Shown here piece after piece: positions 12,441-22,837 of a stretch of DNA of 64,000 bases. The notes beneath the pieces are model-generated. The model did no database searches. It was not told the origin of the DNA and saw only the letters and a program-made list of their open reading frames with translations. Source of the stretch: Pseudisothecium myosuroides (Eukaryota; Streptophyta; Bryopsida; Hypnales; Lembophyllaceae); the NCBI GenBank assembly GCA_951799445.1, contig OX637295.1, forward strand, positions 22,134,001 through 22,198,000, in the 5' to 3' direction. Position 1 is the first letter of the stretch. Each line of letters opens with the position of its first letter. The position numbers were made by a program, and so were the translations under genes.

Positions 12441-14456
12441 TTAAATGTGATGCAAAAGTTATAAGAGGTCAACATTGAATTTATAGTTTTTATTAAACCA
12501 TGCCGTAATTTCAATGTTGTCATGCTGAATAAGGTGCAATAAGTATGTACTTAAGGTAGCAACATCCGTAACCATCACTGTACCGATATCCATCACCTCT
12601 AAAATCTTGGAAAATTTGTGGAAGTGAATAGATGTGATTACAAAGATGTACCACATTTGAACATCAGACCCTAGTGTTGGTATTATTGTATTAGGTGTAT
12701 TTGCAGTTGACTCTTTAAAAATTCACAACTTATTCTCATAGTATCCAAATAATACATTCTAAAGTGCATAGACATTATTTTTCTCTTGCTAATAGGATCC
12801 TACAATTTTCTGGATGTTTATAGTAATAATCATGTTCAAAATTCTTAATTTAACAGTTATGGGTGCTACTATCCTATCCATAGCATCATATGGAGTCATC
12901 AACAAAATATGTCAAAAATGAATGTATATCTATAAAAATATAACATCAAAGGTTTCAGATAGTGCTTTAGGCAAAATTAAAAGAAGCAATTTGGATAACA
13001 CTATATAAAATCTCTACAGGGGGTTAGTACATTCAGACAATATTATTAGCCTTAGAATCACACAAGGCTAGATTTGGAAACAAATGACACAATCATGCAC
13101 ATAAACTTGCAATCTTTGACAATTCCTAATGAGAGAATTGAGGAATGCCATAGTTTTCTAAACATTCTACAATATTTTGTCAAAATAAATACAGAAATTG
13201 TTAATTGTTATAGAAAGCACAATTGCTTCAAATTTATTGTGGTGAACTTAAAATTTTATATGTAAATCGAATTGAAGGCACCCACAATTTTTTTAAAGCA
13301 ATAGTACTTTGAATATGTAGTAAATCATCCAATTTTTTTAATAGGGGACTTTAATTTCTTGTTTGTGCTTCAAATTGGAGGCACTTACAACAATGAAATT
13401 CAAAAGACTTGAGCTTGAATATCTTGTTGGTGACTCCAATTTTTGGGATGCTTTGGATTTGTTCCAATATTCATCAAATTTCAAGTTCCTGCAATAGGGA
13501 TCAACCTTCCATTGTAGATGGGATTTTTAATTTCTTCATAATTTTTTTATTTTATATATTAATAGTAGAATTCATCAACTTCATGTCGTTAGAGAATTTT
13601 TAAAATTTTTGGACAATGAATATGATAAATAAGAAGTTCAAAACACAAATTCTAGAAGTACTAATTATTACAAAATTAGACATAATATTCACTTGGTTTC
13701 CACTTGTTTACTACAACCCCGTCTAGACTCTTCACTCAAATCCTACTAAATTACTTCAAACTTTAGCAATTCATAACTTATTTATAAAGTATCTTAATAA
13801 ATATTTTAGATCACAAATATTCTTTAAAACATAAAGACAAGACCCACACTAAATACAACGTTCCATTCTAAACATTGGAAAGCACTTAATTTCAATAGAG
13901 AACCACAAGAATGCTTTTCCATTTAGCAACCTTACAAAAAGACTATAGACCCATTCCTAACATGCATATAACCAACGAGACCAGTAGAATATAAATAGCT
14001 TATGCCAAAATTCAATCTCTTCACTTTCCTCCCCAATATGACTTGAAACCCCATTTCCTTCTCACCTTCTCACCCACCCTTCCATACTAGTTACGTAGCC
14101 TTAGTCTCAAATAAACAATAGTTGTTCAAGCTTCCTTGACATGAATACTTGCAACAATTGCGCAAAGACTCAATTAACCTCAAGGTCACATTCAAGAAGA
14201 ACTTCCCTAATTCCAACATCATTCTAGACAACAAATAGCAAAATCAAATTGTCATCCAAACCTAACAAGGAGATACAACAACTAAGATAGAACTCATCCA
14301 GAAATCTAGATCTACCAAATCACCCTCAAATATCAAATATCAATCAAACCATCTCCAAATCTCAATCGATGTGACCAAAGGCAACGCTTCTCACCAACTA
14401 CAATTGTGGGAAGCTTAGACAACCACATTATGCCACCTCCTACTAAACCTCAACAT
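12441..14456. other. AT-rich stretch without recognisable features
   Basis: I see no ORF with family resemblance, no transposon end and no RNA gene. Short ORFs on both strands have low-complexity composition typical of non-coding plant DNA. Confidence 0.5.
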
Positions 14457-15811
14457 CTATAGTTTTGGCATCTTCAATTTTGGTGACCTCCGCACGTTTA
14501 CAAACTTAGAACTTCTATCCAAAGCTTTTCTAATTCCTAATTCTACTTCCTTATTTTGATGAACTAATTTGATTTTCCTACATGTTGCTGAATTTGCTAG
14601 AAGTATTTTCAATATTTCTTTAGAAGATGGTCGAGCAGTAGGGTTTGATTGCCAACACCGATTCAATAGTTGTTGAATCCAACCATCAATAAAATTTGTG
14701 GAAGTTTGCCGGTCAAGATCTCATAGCAAGTCATTCCATAACTATAAATATCCACTTCTTTGGTGAATAACTCCGCCTTTGTGCCCACATTCCCATGCTT
14801 GCAAGCTTCCAGTATTTCAGGTGCTCTCCAAAACCCAGTTCCCACAACTCCAACGGAACATTCAAAGTCAGCAATATAACTATGTCCAATCCTTGATACA
14901 AGTACATTAGAAGCCTTGATGTCCCTGTGAACAATGCCACGATTGTGCAGTTGATCCATCCCAAATGCAACTCCATACATGGCTTCCTCAACCGCAATTC
15001 TTGAAAAAGGTCCCTCATTGTTTGACCTCGTCAACATTTGACGGTCTATCAAACTTCGTAGATCTTCTTTTTCTTTGGTCATTACAAAAGCGAACCTCCC
15101 GTCTTCCAACATTGTTCCACACACAACATCACAGTGGTATCTTAAAGGTAGTGGTAGTCCAAGCTTAGCACAATTTACTTTGTCAGCATGAAATTGCAAC
15201 ATTCCTTGCGGCCACTGTGTTTGCAAATGTCGCAAGAAAGTCCCCTTCTTGAACACCTTCAAAACCCATTCAATGGACTTTTGTAGACAAAATTCTTGCG
15301 TTTCACGATCATACCACTTTATTTGCGCTTCATAGATCTCTGCTTGCCCACCCTCAGCAAACTTCTCACCCATCACCAAGTCACCACAACTACCTTCACC
15401 TTTGCCAAAGGTTACAAAGAAACTACCCCAAGTGGGATGCCCTTGCAAGGTCTTGAAAAGCTCCACATTGCTCACTTCTGCCACTTCATTCTCACAGTCA
15501 AAGTCTCCCACTTGGCTCCAATGGGTCTTGGACTTCTTAATAATTTCCTCAATGCTATTGACACAACTTCCCCGCTCCACAAAGCTCCCGCTAGGATCAA
15601 AACAAACTGGTGGTAAATATGAAGCAGAGCCGGGCTGGGTTTCAAGTGCAAGTGGCATCCGTTTGCTTGAGCCGCTTGATTCACCCATCGTGCAAGAGTA
15701 CATATGGGCTTCAATCCAACTCTTCCAACAGCAAGAGCTTGTGCTTGAGTATGGGGTCACAGATGTATCACAGCGCCCTTGGGCTACAAGCGTTCTTCTC
15801 TGCTGTTTCAA
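14457..15811 (-). pseudogene. Protein kinase (tyrosine-kinase-like group), frameshifted with a C-lobe deletion
   Basis: The upstream frame gives a glycine-loop-like FAEGGQAEIYEA (about 151-162), a lysine in EWVLKVF (185), the catalytic loop HRDIKASNVLV (295-305), DFE instead of DFG (315-317) and GTGFWRAPEIL (324-334). After ILTGKLP (366-371) the frame runs into a stop at 14663. The other frame then supplies GWIQQLLNRCWQSNPTARPS, the usual end of such kinases. The roughly 20-25 residues that normally join these parts are missing, so a small deletion broke the frame. The open frame begins at a non-ATG codon; the first in-frame ATG is at 15703. The region is intronless. Its length and missing segment argue for a pseudogene, though a truncated N-lobe product could still be made. 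Confidence 0.75.
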
Positions 15812-16682
15812 CGAAGTCAGGAGATTAGGCTTTCAATAGAGCTGGATCCACAAAAGCAAGGATGGGGAGAAAAGAATGTGTAATGGAATTTCTGAGAAAT
15901 TTGAGAGGCATGTCGGCAGTGATCAAAATCTAACATTCCAATGCATCACCCTACACTTGCAAGTGCAGATAACGAAATCATTTGGCAAACCAAGCATCCT
16001 ACGCAAGCGAAGCCCCAGAACCAAATAAGTAGCGATTGATTCATTCTTGAAACTGAACCCGAAAACCAACTCAGAAACTTTGCAACAAGCAGTCAAGATA
16101 CCAGGCGAGGCAAATGAGTTTCTCAGGTGAAGGGTAATGGAAGCAAGGACAGGAAGTCACCGCACCCCAGAAAACAAGTGATGTTGCACTTTACCTGGAA
16201 ATGCGATGTCAGTGGGCCTCGGCGTCTCCTTTGCAAAGAACCCCAATCGTCCAGCAAAGCGCGCAGCTGACTTCAACGCTTCCAACCGAGTCTCCCGCCA
16301 GCAAGTGAAGCTGCTATAGAAATCTCTCCGAAGAAGCTCCGATGGTGGGCAATCTAGATGAAGCTTGTTACTTGCGACTCGGTCCACCGAATCCGGAAAT
16401 GCAATACAAGTGGCGCTCGACGTCTCCTTCACGAGCGCACCCCAATCGCCCAGCAAGGAAGGCAGCCACCCCATCACTCCAGCTTACCGACAATCCACTC
16501 GTTTCGTACCACCAAACCAGCACCGAACAAAGAATAGCAGCGCAATTCGACGGCGCTTCCAACAAATTCCCCCGCAGTCAATTGAAGCAGTCGCCAGTGG
16601 AGATTTTTCCGAGGAACCTCCGACGAAGAGCGAAGAGCAAGGAGCAAAAACAGAGAGCAGCAGCTAAAGCTGCTAAACCCCT
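15812..16682. other. Upstream flank of the kinase with a diverged internal duplication
   Basis: This is GC-richer than its surroundings. Blocks near 16195-16340 recur in diverged form at 16393-16620 (compare CGCTTCCAAC followed by a CCGCCAG-like block, then TCCGA). Overlapping ORFs occur on both strands but none resembles a family. It may hold the old kinase promoter. Confidence 0.4.
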
Positions 16683-16874
16683 TCGTAATAAGATGCCGAC
16701 GAAAGGGCGGAATCACTGGCCGCCGTTGTACTATCACTTGTTGCTGTTTCCTGGCTACCGGTATTAGATCCGGTGATGAGGTTGGGAACAAGGAAAGCTG
16801 ACTGGTTCGTTTTCAAAGTCACATGAATCTCGGCATCCTTCAAGGACGACGCTGTCATGAGACTAGTGTAAGTA

Positions 16875-17580
16875 AGGTAGTAAGGTAGGTGGCTCTAAAA
16901 GCGACACTTTAAGAGCTGATTGCATTTTGGGGGAAGCTAAACTCCTTGAAACAATTTTCAGTAAATTTTCGTAGTAAGAAAAATGGAATTGGCATCTAAC
17001 CCAAGTCGTTTCATATTTTTTGGACATTCATGGAATTAGTTATGAATTTTTGAAGCTGAAAACACAGTGGTTTCTAAAAGCGACCCTCTCCTGAAATGTA
17101 CACTTCTGATACATGTTAGAGGCAAAATCTACCAAATCACTTTTAGAGACAGGTCGCTTTTACAGGCCCCTACCTTATGGCCTTAAAGCGACCATTTAAG
17201 GACTGATCTGCCTTTTTCACAGGTTTCCTTGAACAGAAGTATTTTTGGATCATTTTTTCAGAGAAAGAAAAATGGATGCGGAACGTTACACAAGTGGTTT
17301 CATATTTTTTGAATCGTTTTTGAATTACTTATGAATTTTCAAAAAAAAATGTTGTAAGCACCTATTTGTGACCCTAGGTCTTCCAAAATCTGACCACTTG
17401 CAACTTCTAAAGTGATTTGAGTAAATGAAGGTCAATGATTGGCTCTTGCAATAAATAATGCTTTTCTCTCGATTCTCTCAATGGCTTGAGAGGTCCATTT
17501 AAGAACCAACTAATGTCCATTTAAGACCCTAAATATAGGGTCGATTTGAAGAGGCCGCTCGCTTTTAGAGCACACTACCT
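16875..17580. mobile_element. Long AGGTAGG-family MITE interrupted by a short one
   Basis: TA flanks lie at 16873-16874 and 17581-17582. The right terminus read inward is AGGTAGTGTGCTCTAAAAGC. The left terminus is split: AGGTAG at 16875-16880, then the short MITE (16883-17175) between two TAs, then TGGCCTTAAAGCGACC. Removing the short MITE and one TA restores a left end that matches the right end. The interior matches 7849-8263 and 50480-50895. Confidence 0.8.
16883..17175. mobile_element. Short AGGTAGG-family MITE nested in the terminus of the longer one
   Basis: The ends are AGGTAGGTGGCTCTAAAAGC and its diverged reverse complement, with TA on both sides (16881-16882 and 17176-17177). It is about 90% identical by eye to 8734-9027. 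Confidence 0.85.
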
Positions 17581-17602
17581 TAATTCAACCTTACAAGGGC
17601 AT

Positions 17603-18000
17603 TTCGGAATTGGCCCCACCAAAGTAGAACTCTAACTCTTCACTGCTTTAAAATTAAAACATGAAATTTCTATCATTGGAACTTTGGAAGCACATTCACA
17701 AGTCCTTTGAATAGGTACAAGAAAATTCAAACTTAAACATTGGACAAAGAAAATAAACCACTTCAAAAGCTAAATAAAAGACATAATTATTACTAGTCTT
17801 GGCAAATCATGGTTACCATTTAAACCCAATTAAGAGTGAAAGGGGCATTGGTAAACAAAATTTGTCAAGATCACAAACATTTTTGTCTCTTAGCTAGCTT
17901 TTTGCAGTAGTTTATTTTCTTGAAGAATGTTAGAATTTGAATTTCCTTATACCTACTCAAGGTACTTACTTTTGAATGTGCTTCTAGTGATAGAAATGTC
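17603..18000. repeat. Foldback element, copy A
   Basis: The left and right halves are inverted versions of each other. The left half includes TTCAAACTTAAACATTGGAC and an AAATAAACCACTTCAAAAGC block, and diverged inverse blocks lie in the right half near 17895-17995. The outermost right arm is lost compared with the copy at 21683-22137. No TIR/TSD pair was fixed for this copy. Confidence 0.6.
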
Positions 18001-18719
18001 ACAAAAATATATCCTTCTCAAAAACCTTCAAGAAAACAGAAAACAGAAAACAGGAGTTAAACCCCAATGCCGTGATCGAAACGCGTTTCGTGTACAGACA
18101 ACTTGCATTTCAGATTATTGATGAACCTAATAAGATGCCGAGAAATCACTGGCCGCCGTTGTATAATCACTTGTTGCTGTTTCCTGACTACACTAATGAT
18201 GGTAAATAGTGTTGGCAACACTAATTACGAAGCACAACACTAAATGTCAACAATCACGTTAGTGTTACCAACACTATTGGTAAACATAACACTATTTACC
18301 AACTATTAAATACAAAGTTTTTACAAGTTTACATTTAGTGTTACGTATTATTTAATTAAATTGAAATTAAAAAAATTATAAATCTAAATATACTATACAA
18401 ATGCTTATTCAAATGCATACTCTATAAAATAAAAGAATTTGTAACCTTTGTAAAGTATCATTTTCTATTTTCAAAATACAAGCAAAAACTCTTGAAAAGG
18501 AATTCACTTCACATGATAAGAATGAGAAATAAAATTAGAAATAGACTAAGTATACAAACAATTCTTAAGAAAATAGTCATTGACAATATCAAATATGCAA
18601 AACACACAATTTAAATTACAAAATGTATCACAAGAACTTCTAATTGAAGAAAAAACTTACAAAGCTTAATATTTATAAAGAATGCAAAATAAAAAAACCA
18701 ATATCAGAATTGGCCTAGC

Positions 18720-20283
18720 CTATAGAGCAACATTTTGCCCATCAAAGTATGGACGATGTTTTGCAACTATTTCTTGAAGATGAGGAAATAATTGACCCAA
18801 ACTCCAAGAGCCATCAACATCTAATGCCATGCCACAACGGATCATGGCTTTTCTCGCATAAGACATATTGTTGCAATCTACTTGCTTGTTGACATCTTCA
18901 ACACCATCAACAGCCAGTTGAAGAAAAAATCTCTTACCAGGGTTGGTAAGCTTACCAGACCATTGACCATCTCCACGAGCAGTATTTTGCCAAGCATTGG
19001 CTCCAATTAATTCTGTCTTTTTTGCTTCCCAACGTTTAGTCCAAGCATCTTTTATCTTCGAAATGATAAATGTATCCGCAGGTTGACAAAGATGCGTTGA
19101 GCAAGGTGGCAAATACCTCAAAATTGTTTGCTTTTCAGCCAAAACGGCCCCCAATCTTGCAGTGATGTTGTGACTTGTACAGTTATCAACCCACACCATT
19201 TTAGTTCGTTGTTGCACATCAGCTTGAAAAGCCCGAGGTTCTTCAAAGTATCGAGGAAAAAGTGTTTGATCCATCCAACCTTTTGGTCCAGTTCTATAAG
19301 TCACTCCTGGAATGTCATCATTAAGGCCTCTAATGGGATAATTACTATCTGCATTAGTAAATATCAGCATAGGAGCTTCTATTATAGCCCGACGTCCTCC
19401 AGAGATCCTGACAACCATAGTCATGGAATCTCCACTTGAAACTACTTCAGCATATTTGACAGAAGTGTCTCCTCGAAATCCTAAAGTACGACGGTTGTCA
19501 ATGTTTACAACAAAATGAGTCTCATCAATGTTTTCCATGAGATTCACATCTAACAAGCCAGACTGAAATCCCCTCTGCAGTACACCCAAATGGTATGCCG
19601 TTTGCATTTCAATGAAACGCTCTTTTTCTGCGCTACATGTCAATCTACCTCGTTGAGATAATAGAACAATGTTGTGAACATCCATAAATTGTTGCATCCA
19701 ACTATGACATATTTTGTCTGTGAGCAAAATACCATCTTTTGGATCTCTAGACTGTTGTGTGTATATAGAATCTTGAGCCACCAATATGCTGATTGCTAGC
19801 TCAATTAGCAAGCCTGATGAGAATTTCACTCCAGTCTTTTTGAACCGTTCAAATGCATCAAGAAGTTTAGGGTGAAGCTATAGTACCCAATCGGAGCGTT
19901 TGTGGCCACGTCCGGAAGCAGCCTTTACATGCATGCGCTTCCGAATTCCAACACAACTTCTGCTACAAGAAAGTGCCAAATTGGAGTCTTCATCGTTGTC
20001 ATTAGAAAATGTATCACGAAGCTTCCACCATCGTGATGCTCTCATAAGGTTGGCACTTTTCTGTCCTCGAAAGTGCTGTGGGAAAGCTCCAACCGTGCGT
20101 GAACAAAGGCCTCTAAAACCATTGAGTGACTCATCCTCAATCATCCAAGCAATGACAAATTTACGTGTTGCAATAGTAGAAACTTGTTGCAATAGTAGAA
20201 ACTTGTTGCAATGCACGTGAAGTGCCAATGTTCGGGTTCAAGTTGTGAAGAGGAGGAGATTGTGGGACCGCATTAACATCCAT
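18720..20283 (-). pseudogene. pogo/Tigger-like DDE transposase with a nonsense codon and a 19-bp duplication frameshift
   Basis: The main frame (18720-19829 and 19878-20228) is one frame interrupted by a single TAG at 19878-19880; it reads through from GRGHKRSDWVL to LHPKLLDAFERFKKTGVKFS. The catalytic core shows NIDETHF, WVDNCTSHN and a third acidic site in CQPADTFIISK, as in the pogo branch of Tc1/mariner. Near the N-terminus a 19-bp unit (TTGCAATAGTAGAAACTTG) at 20168-20186 is repeated at 20187-20205 and shifts the frame. Without it, the frame would open at the ATG at 20281-20283 (MDVNAVPQSPPLHN) and run into the main frame. The product would be a nuclear transposase that cuts and inserts at TA. 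With two lesions this copy is inactive. Confidence 0.85.
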
Positions 20284-20289
20284 GGCACT

Positions 20290-20690
20290 AGAAGAAGAAA
20301 AATCCTGAAAAATAAAATGCAAATCAAAATCAAATATTACAAATAAAACTCATATGTATAGAAAGAGTGGTGCAATAAACCCTAAACCCTAAAATTCTAA
20401 ATCCTGAAAAATAAAAGGCAAAACAAATTCAAATTTTTCAAAATAAAATTCATATGTACAGGAAGAATGGTGCAAACAATGTAAACCCTAAAATTCTAAA
20501 TCTCCATCAAATTTTACAAATAAAACTCATATGTATAGGAAGAATGGTGCAATAAATCCTAAACCCTAAAATTATAAATCTTAAAAAATAAAATGCAGAA
20601 CAAATTCAAATTTTCCAAAATAAAACTCATATATATAGGAAGAGTGGTGCAAACAATGTAAATTCTAAAATTCTAAATCTCCATGTTCAA
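20290..20690. repeat. Alternating ~80/100-bp repeats inside the pogo element
   Basis: The block CATATGTATAGGAAGARTGG recurs at about 20350, 20450, 20529 and 20630 (spacings about 100, 79 and 101 bp). The units alternate between CAATAAACCCTAAACC-type and CAAACAATGTAAA-type follow-ons, giving a ~180-bp higher-order unit. It lies just upstream of the transposase start. Confidence 0.7.
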
Positions 20691-20879
20691 TGATTTGCTT
20701 ATGAATTTCGAAGATTATAAAGTACAAAGAATATAGTGAAATTTAAGGTAGAAGAAGATAAGAAAAATCTAACTCAAAAACATATGTTCCAAAGCAACAA
20801 AAATTCACCTGGCTTATAGACTTGGAGTAGAAAGAGCCAAGTAGCCGCAACCAGTCTAGCAGGTGGGGACACAAAGAGG

Positions 20880-21460
20880 GTAGGCAAGGACGCGAAGAGG
20901 GCAGTTGGGCAGGCGGAGAGAAAGCACGGAGGGGCAAGGAGGGAGAAAGAGAGCACAGAGGGGTAGGGAGGGAGAGAGCAAGGAGGGGTAGGGAGGAAGA
21001 GAGCACGGAGGGGTAGGGAGGGAGAGAGTACGGAGGGGCAGGGAGGGAGAGAGTACGGAGGGGCAGGGAGGGAGAGAGTAAGGAGGGGCAGGGTGAAGAC
21101 TGGAGAGAGGCTCGGGAAGAGGAAAGAGAGAGGAGGGCCAAGGGCAGAGGGAGAGAAGGCCAGGCGGAGGGAGAGAGGGCCAGGCGGAGGGAGAGAAGAG
21201 AGCCAGGCGGAGGGAGAGAAGGCCAGGCGGAGGGAGAGAGGAGGGCCAGGGGGGGAGGGAGAGAGGAGGGTAGGTGGCGGAGGGAGAGAGGAGGGTAGGT
21301 GGCGGAGGGAGAGAGGGCGGAGGAAGAGAGGAGGGCAGGTGGCGGAGGGAGAGAGGAGGGCTGGGGGCGAAGGGATAAAAAGTCAAGGGCGGAATGGGGA
21401 GAGGAGGCCACGGACGGAGTGGAGAGAGACAGCCAGGAGGCGAGGGGGAGAAACAATTCT
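20880..21460. repeat. GA-rich minisatellite inside the pogo element
   Basis: Long runs of GGGAGGGAGAGAG-type units occur, with imperfect ~20-30-bp periods such as GAGAGCACGGAGGGGTAGGG. Open frames on both strands (Ser/Pro/Leu-rich or Arg/Gly/Glu-rich) are products of the simple composition and are not genes. Confidence 0.85.
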
Positions 21461-21682
21461 AATTTTCAATTAATTTAGATTTAGAGTTGGTGGGGTAAAA
21501 AATCGAGTAACACTATTAGTAACATAACACTATTTACCATCATTAGTGTACCGGTATTAGATTCAGTGATGAGGTTGGGGACAAGGAAAGCTGACTGGTT
21601 TGTTTTCAAAGTCACATGAATCTCGGCATCCTTCAAGGACGACGCTGTCAATTCAAGCCTTATAAGGGAAAACTCCATAGAT

Positions 21683-22137
21683 TTCGGAATGGACCCCACC
21701 AAAATAGAACTCTAACTCTTCATTGCTTTGGAATTAAAATTTGAAATTTCTCCCATTCCAAGCGCATTCAAAAATCCTTTGAATTCATAGGTATAAGAAA
21801 ATTTCAAATTTAGACATTGGACCAAAAAAATAAGCGACTTCAAAAGCTACCTAAAAGACAAAAAATGTTATTGGGCTTGGCATACGATGGTTACCATTTA
21901 TACCCAATTTGGAGTAAAAGGTGCATTGCTAACCATGTCTTGCCAAGACCACAAACGTTTTTACCTATCAAGCTAGTTTTTGAAGTGGTTTATTTTCTAG
22001 AAAAATGTCAAAATTTGAGTTTTCTTGTACCTATTCAAGATAGTTACTTTTGAAGTGCTTCCACTGATAGAAATTTCAAGTTTTAATTCCAAAGCAGTCA
22101 ACAGTGAGACTTCTATTTGGCGGGCAGAAATTCCAGA
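21683..22137. repeat. Foldback (long hairpin) element, copy B
   Basis: The two halves are inverted repeats of each other over nearly the whole length. The left arm has GCTTTGGAATTAAAATTTGA and the right arm its inverse (ending TTAATTCCAAAGC). Further inside, GGTTACCATTTATACCCAAT pairs with diverged blocks around the centre near 21900. Arms are about 200 bp and imperfect. No TSD was established. Confidence 0.75.
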
Positions 22138-22392
22138 GTCCATTGAAGACGCCACAACTCACGCGTATGCCAACTTTAGTCAGTCGGTGCGAGTGCTAGT
22201 AAAGCAAGCCTGAAGGCAAAGCATATAAAACTTCTGGCAGGAATGCGAAGGCCAATTTTGCAAATATTCTCTCATAATTTCACCATACAAAATCTTGATG
22301 TTTGACAAATAAATTCCTAAACTTTCAGCATTTGTGTTTATAATAGTTTTACGCCAAATCTGCTACCAAACTCCAGTATACGATACACAGTA

Positions 22393-22705
22393 AGGTAGGT
22401 CCATAAAACACTAAGGCTCTAAAAGTGCCCACCTCCTGAAACGTACAATATTGCTTTCACATTGCACCAACAATGTGAAAATAATGTGCATTTCAGGAGG
22501 TGGACACTTCTAGTGACCACTGCGTTTCAACTTCAAAAATTCATAACTATTTCCATGAAGCTCCAAAAAAACATGAAACGACATTGGTTAGATGCCAATT
22601 CCCTTTGTCTTTCAAGGAAACTTACAGAAAAAATATTTCAAGAAGTCTAATCTCCCTAAATTCAATTCCAGCTCTTAAAAGGGTGCTCTATGAACATCCT
22701 ACCTT
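22393..22705. mobile_element. AGGTAGG-family MITE, short type in opposite orientation
   Basis: It starts AGGTAGGTCC after TA (22391-22392) and ends GGATGTTC-type sequence in inverse (CATCCTACCT). The right flank is TG instead of TA. The interior is the reverse complement of the short MITE (block CAACTTCAAAAATTCATAAC). It lies about 130 bp downstream of the stop codon of the large enzyme gene. Confidence 0.7.
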
Positions 22706-22837
22706 GCATGTTCATCTTCAAACTTAAGCGGGCTTTTTTATTACAAATAGAGGTCACATCCAGTCTACATGGTGCATTCAACCAATAGAGATCAATGTTA
22801 CACATTTTCAGATGGCTCACATGCTGTTTTCATCTTT

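Larger units (their letters stand above)
16683..18000. repeat. Tandem segmental duplication, copy A
   Basis: The host parts 16683-16857 and 17581-about 18000 match copy B (18128-18190 plus 21549-about 22080) in the same order at roughly 80-90% identity by eye. Between the two parts copy A carries the nested MITEs (16875-17580), which are absent from copy B. Copy A also keeps the unbroken sequence around 16755, which in copy B was split by the pogo element. A conserved frame on the minus strand (TASSLKDAEIHVTLKTNQSA) is found in both copies, but I do not recognise it. Confidence 0.85.
18191..21548 (-). mobile_element. pogo/Tigger-type DNA transposon, 3358 bp, with TA target duplication
   Basis: The left end starts CACTAATGATGGTAAATAGT and the right end is its reverse complement, perfect over about 23 bp. 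TA flanks lie at 18189-18190 and 21549-21550. Extra copies of AACACTATTTACC lie near both ends as subterminal repeats. The element holds a broken transposase on the minus strand (18720-20283), and behind it an AT-rich repeat block (20290-20690) and a GA-rich minisatellite (20880-21460). The unoccupied target is preserved at about 16755 in copy A of the host duplication, which fixes the element borders. Confidence 0.92.
18128..22080. repeat. Tandem segmental duplication, copy B, split by a pogo element
   Basis: The left part is 18128-18190 and the right part 21549-about 22080. The intervening 3.36 kb is the pogo/Tigger element. Joined across the element with one TA removed, it aligns with copy A through GTTTCCTGRCTACCGGTATT. 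The duplication predates both the pogo insertion (copy B only) and the nested MITEs (copy A only). Confidence 0.85.

Noticed and set aside
14965..15839. Plus-strand ORFs of up to 145 codons across the kinase
   Set aside because: They are antisense shadows of the kinase frame.
15968..16160. Possible upstream exon of the kinase
   Set aside because: No frame continues the kinase N-terminus and no convincing splice site joins to it.
20743..21473. Long ORFs on both strands (237, 176 and 126 aa) in the GA-rich part of the pogo element
   Set aside because: They are Ser/Leu/Pro-rich or Arg/Gly/Glu-rich translations of a GGGAGGGAGAGAG-type minisatellite, open in several frames at once, with no domain.
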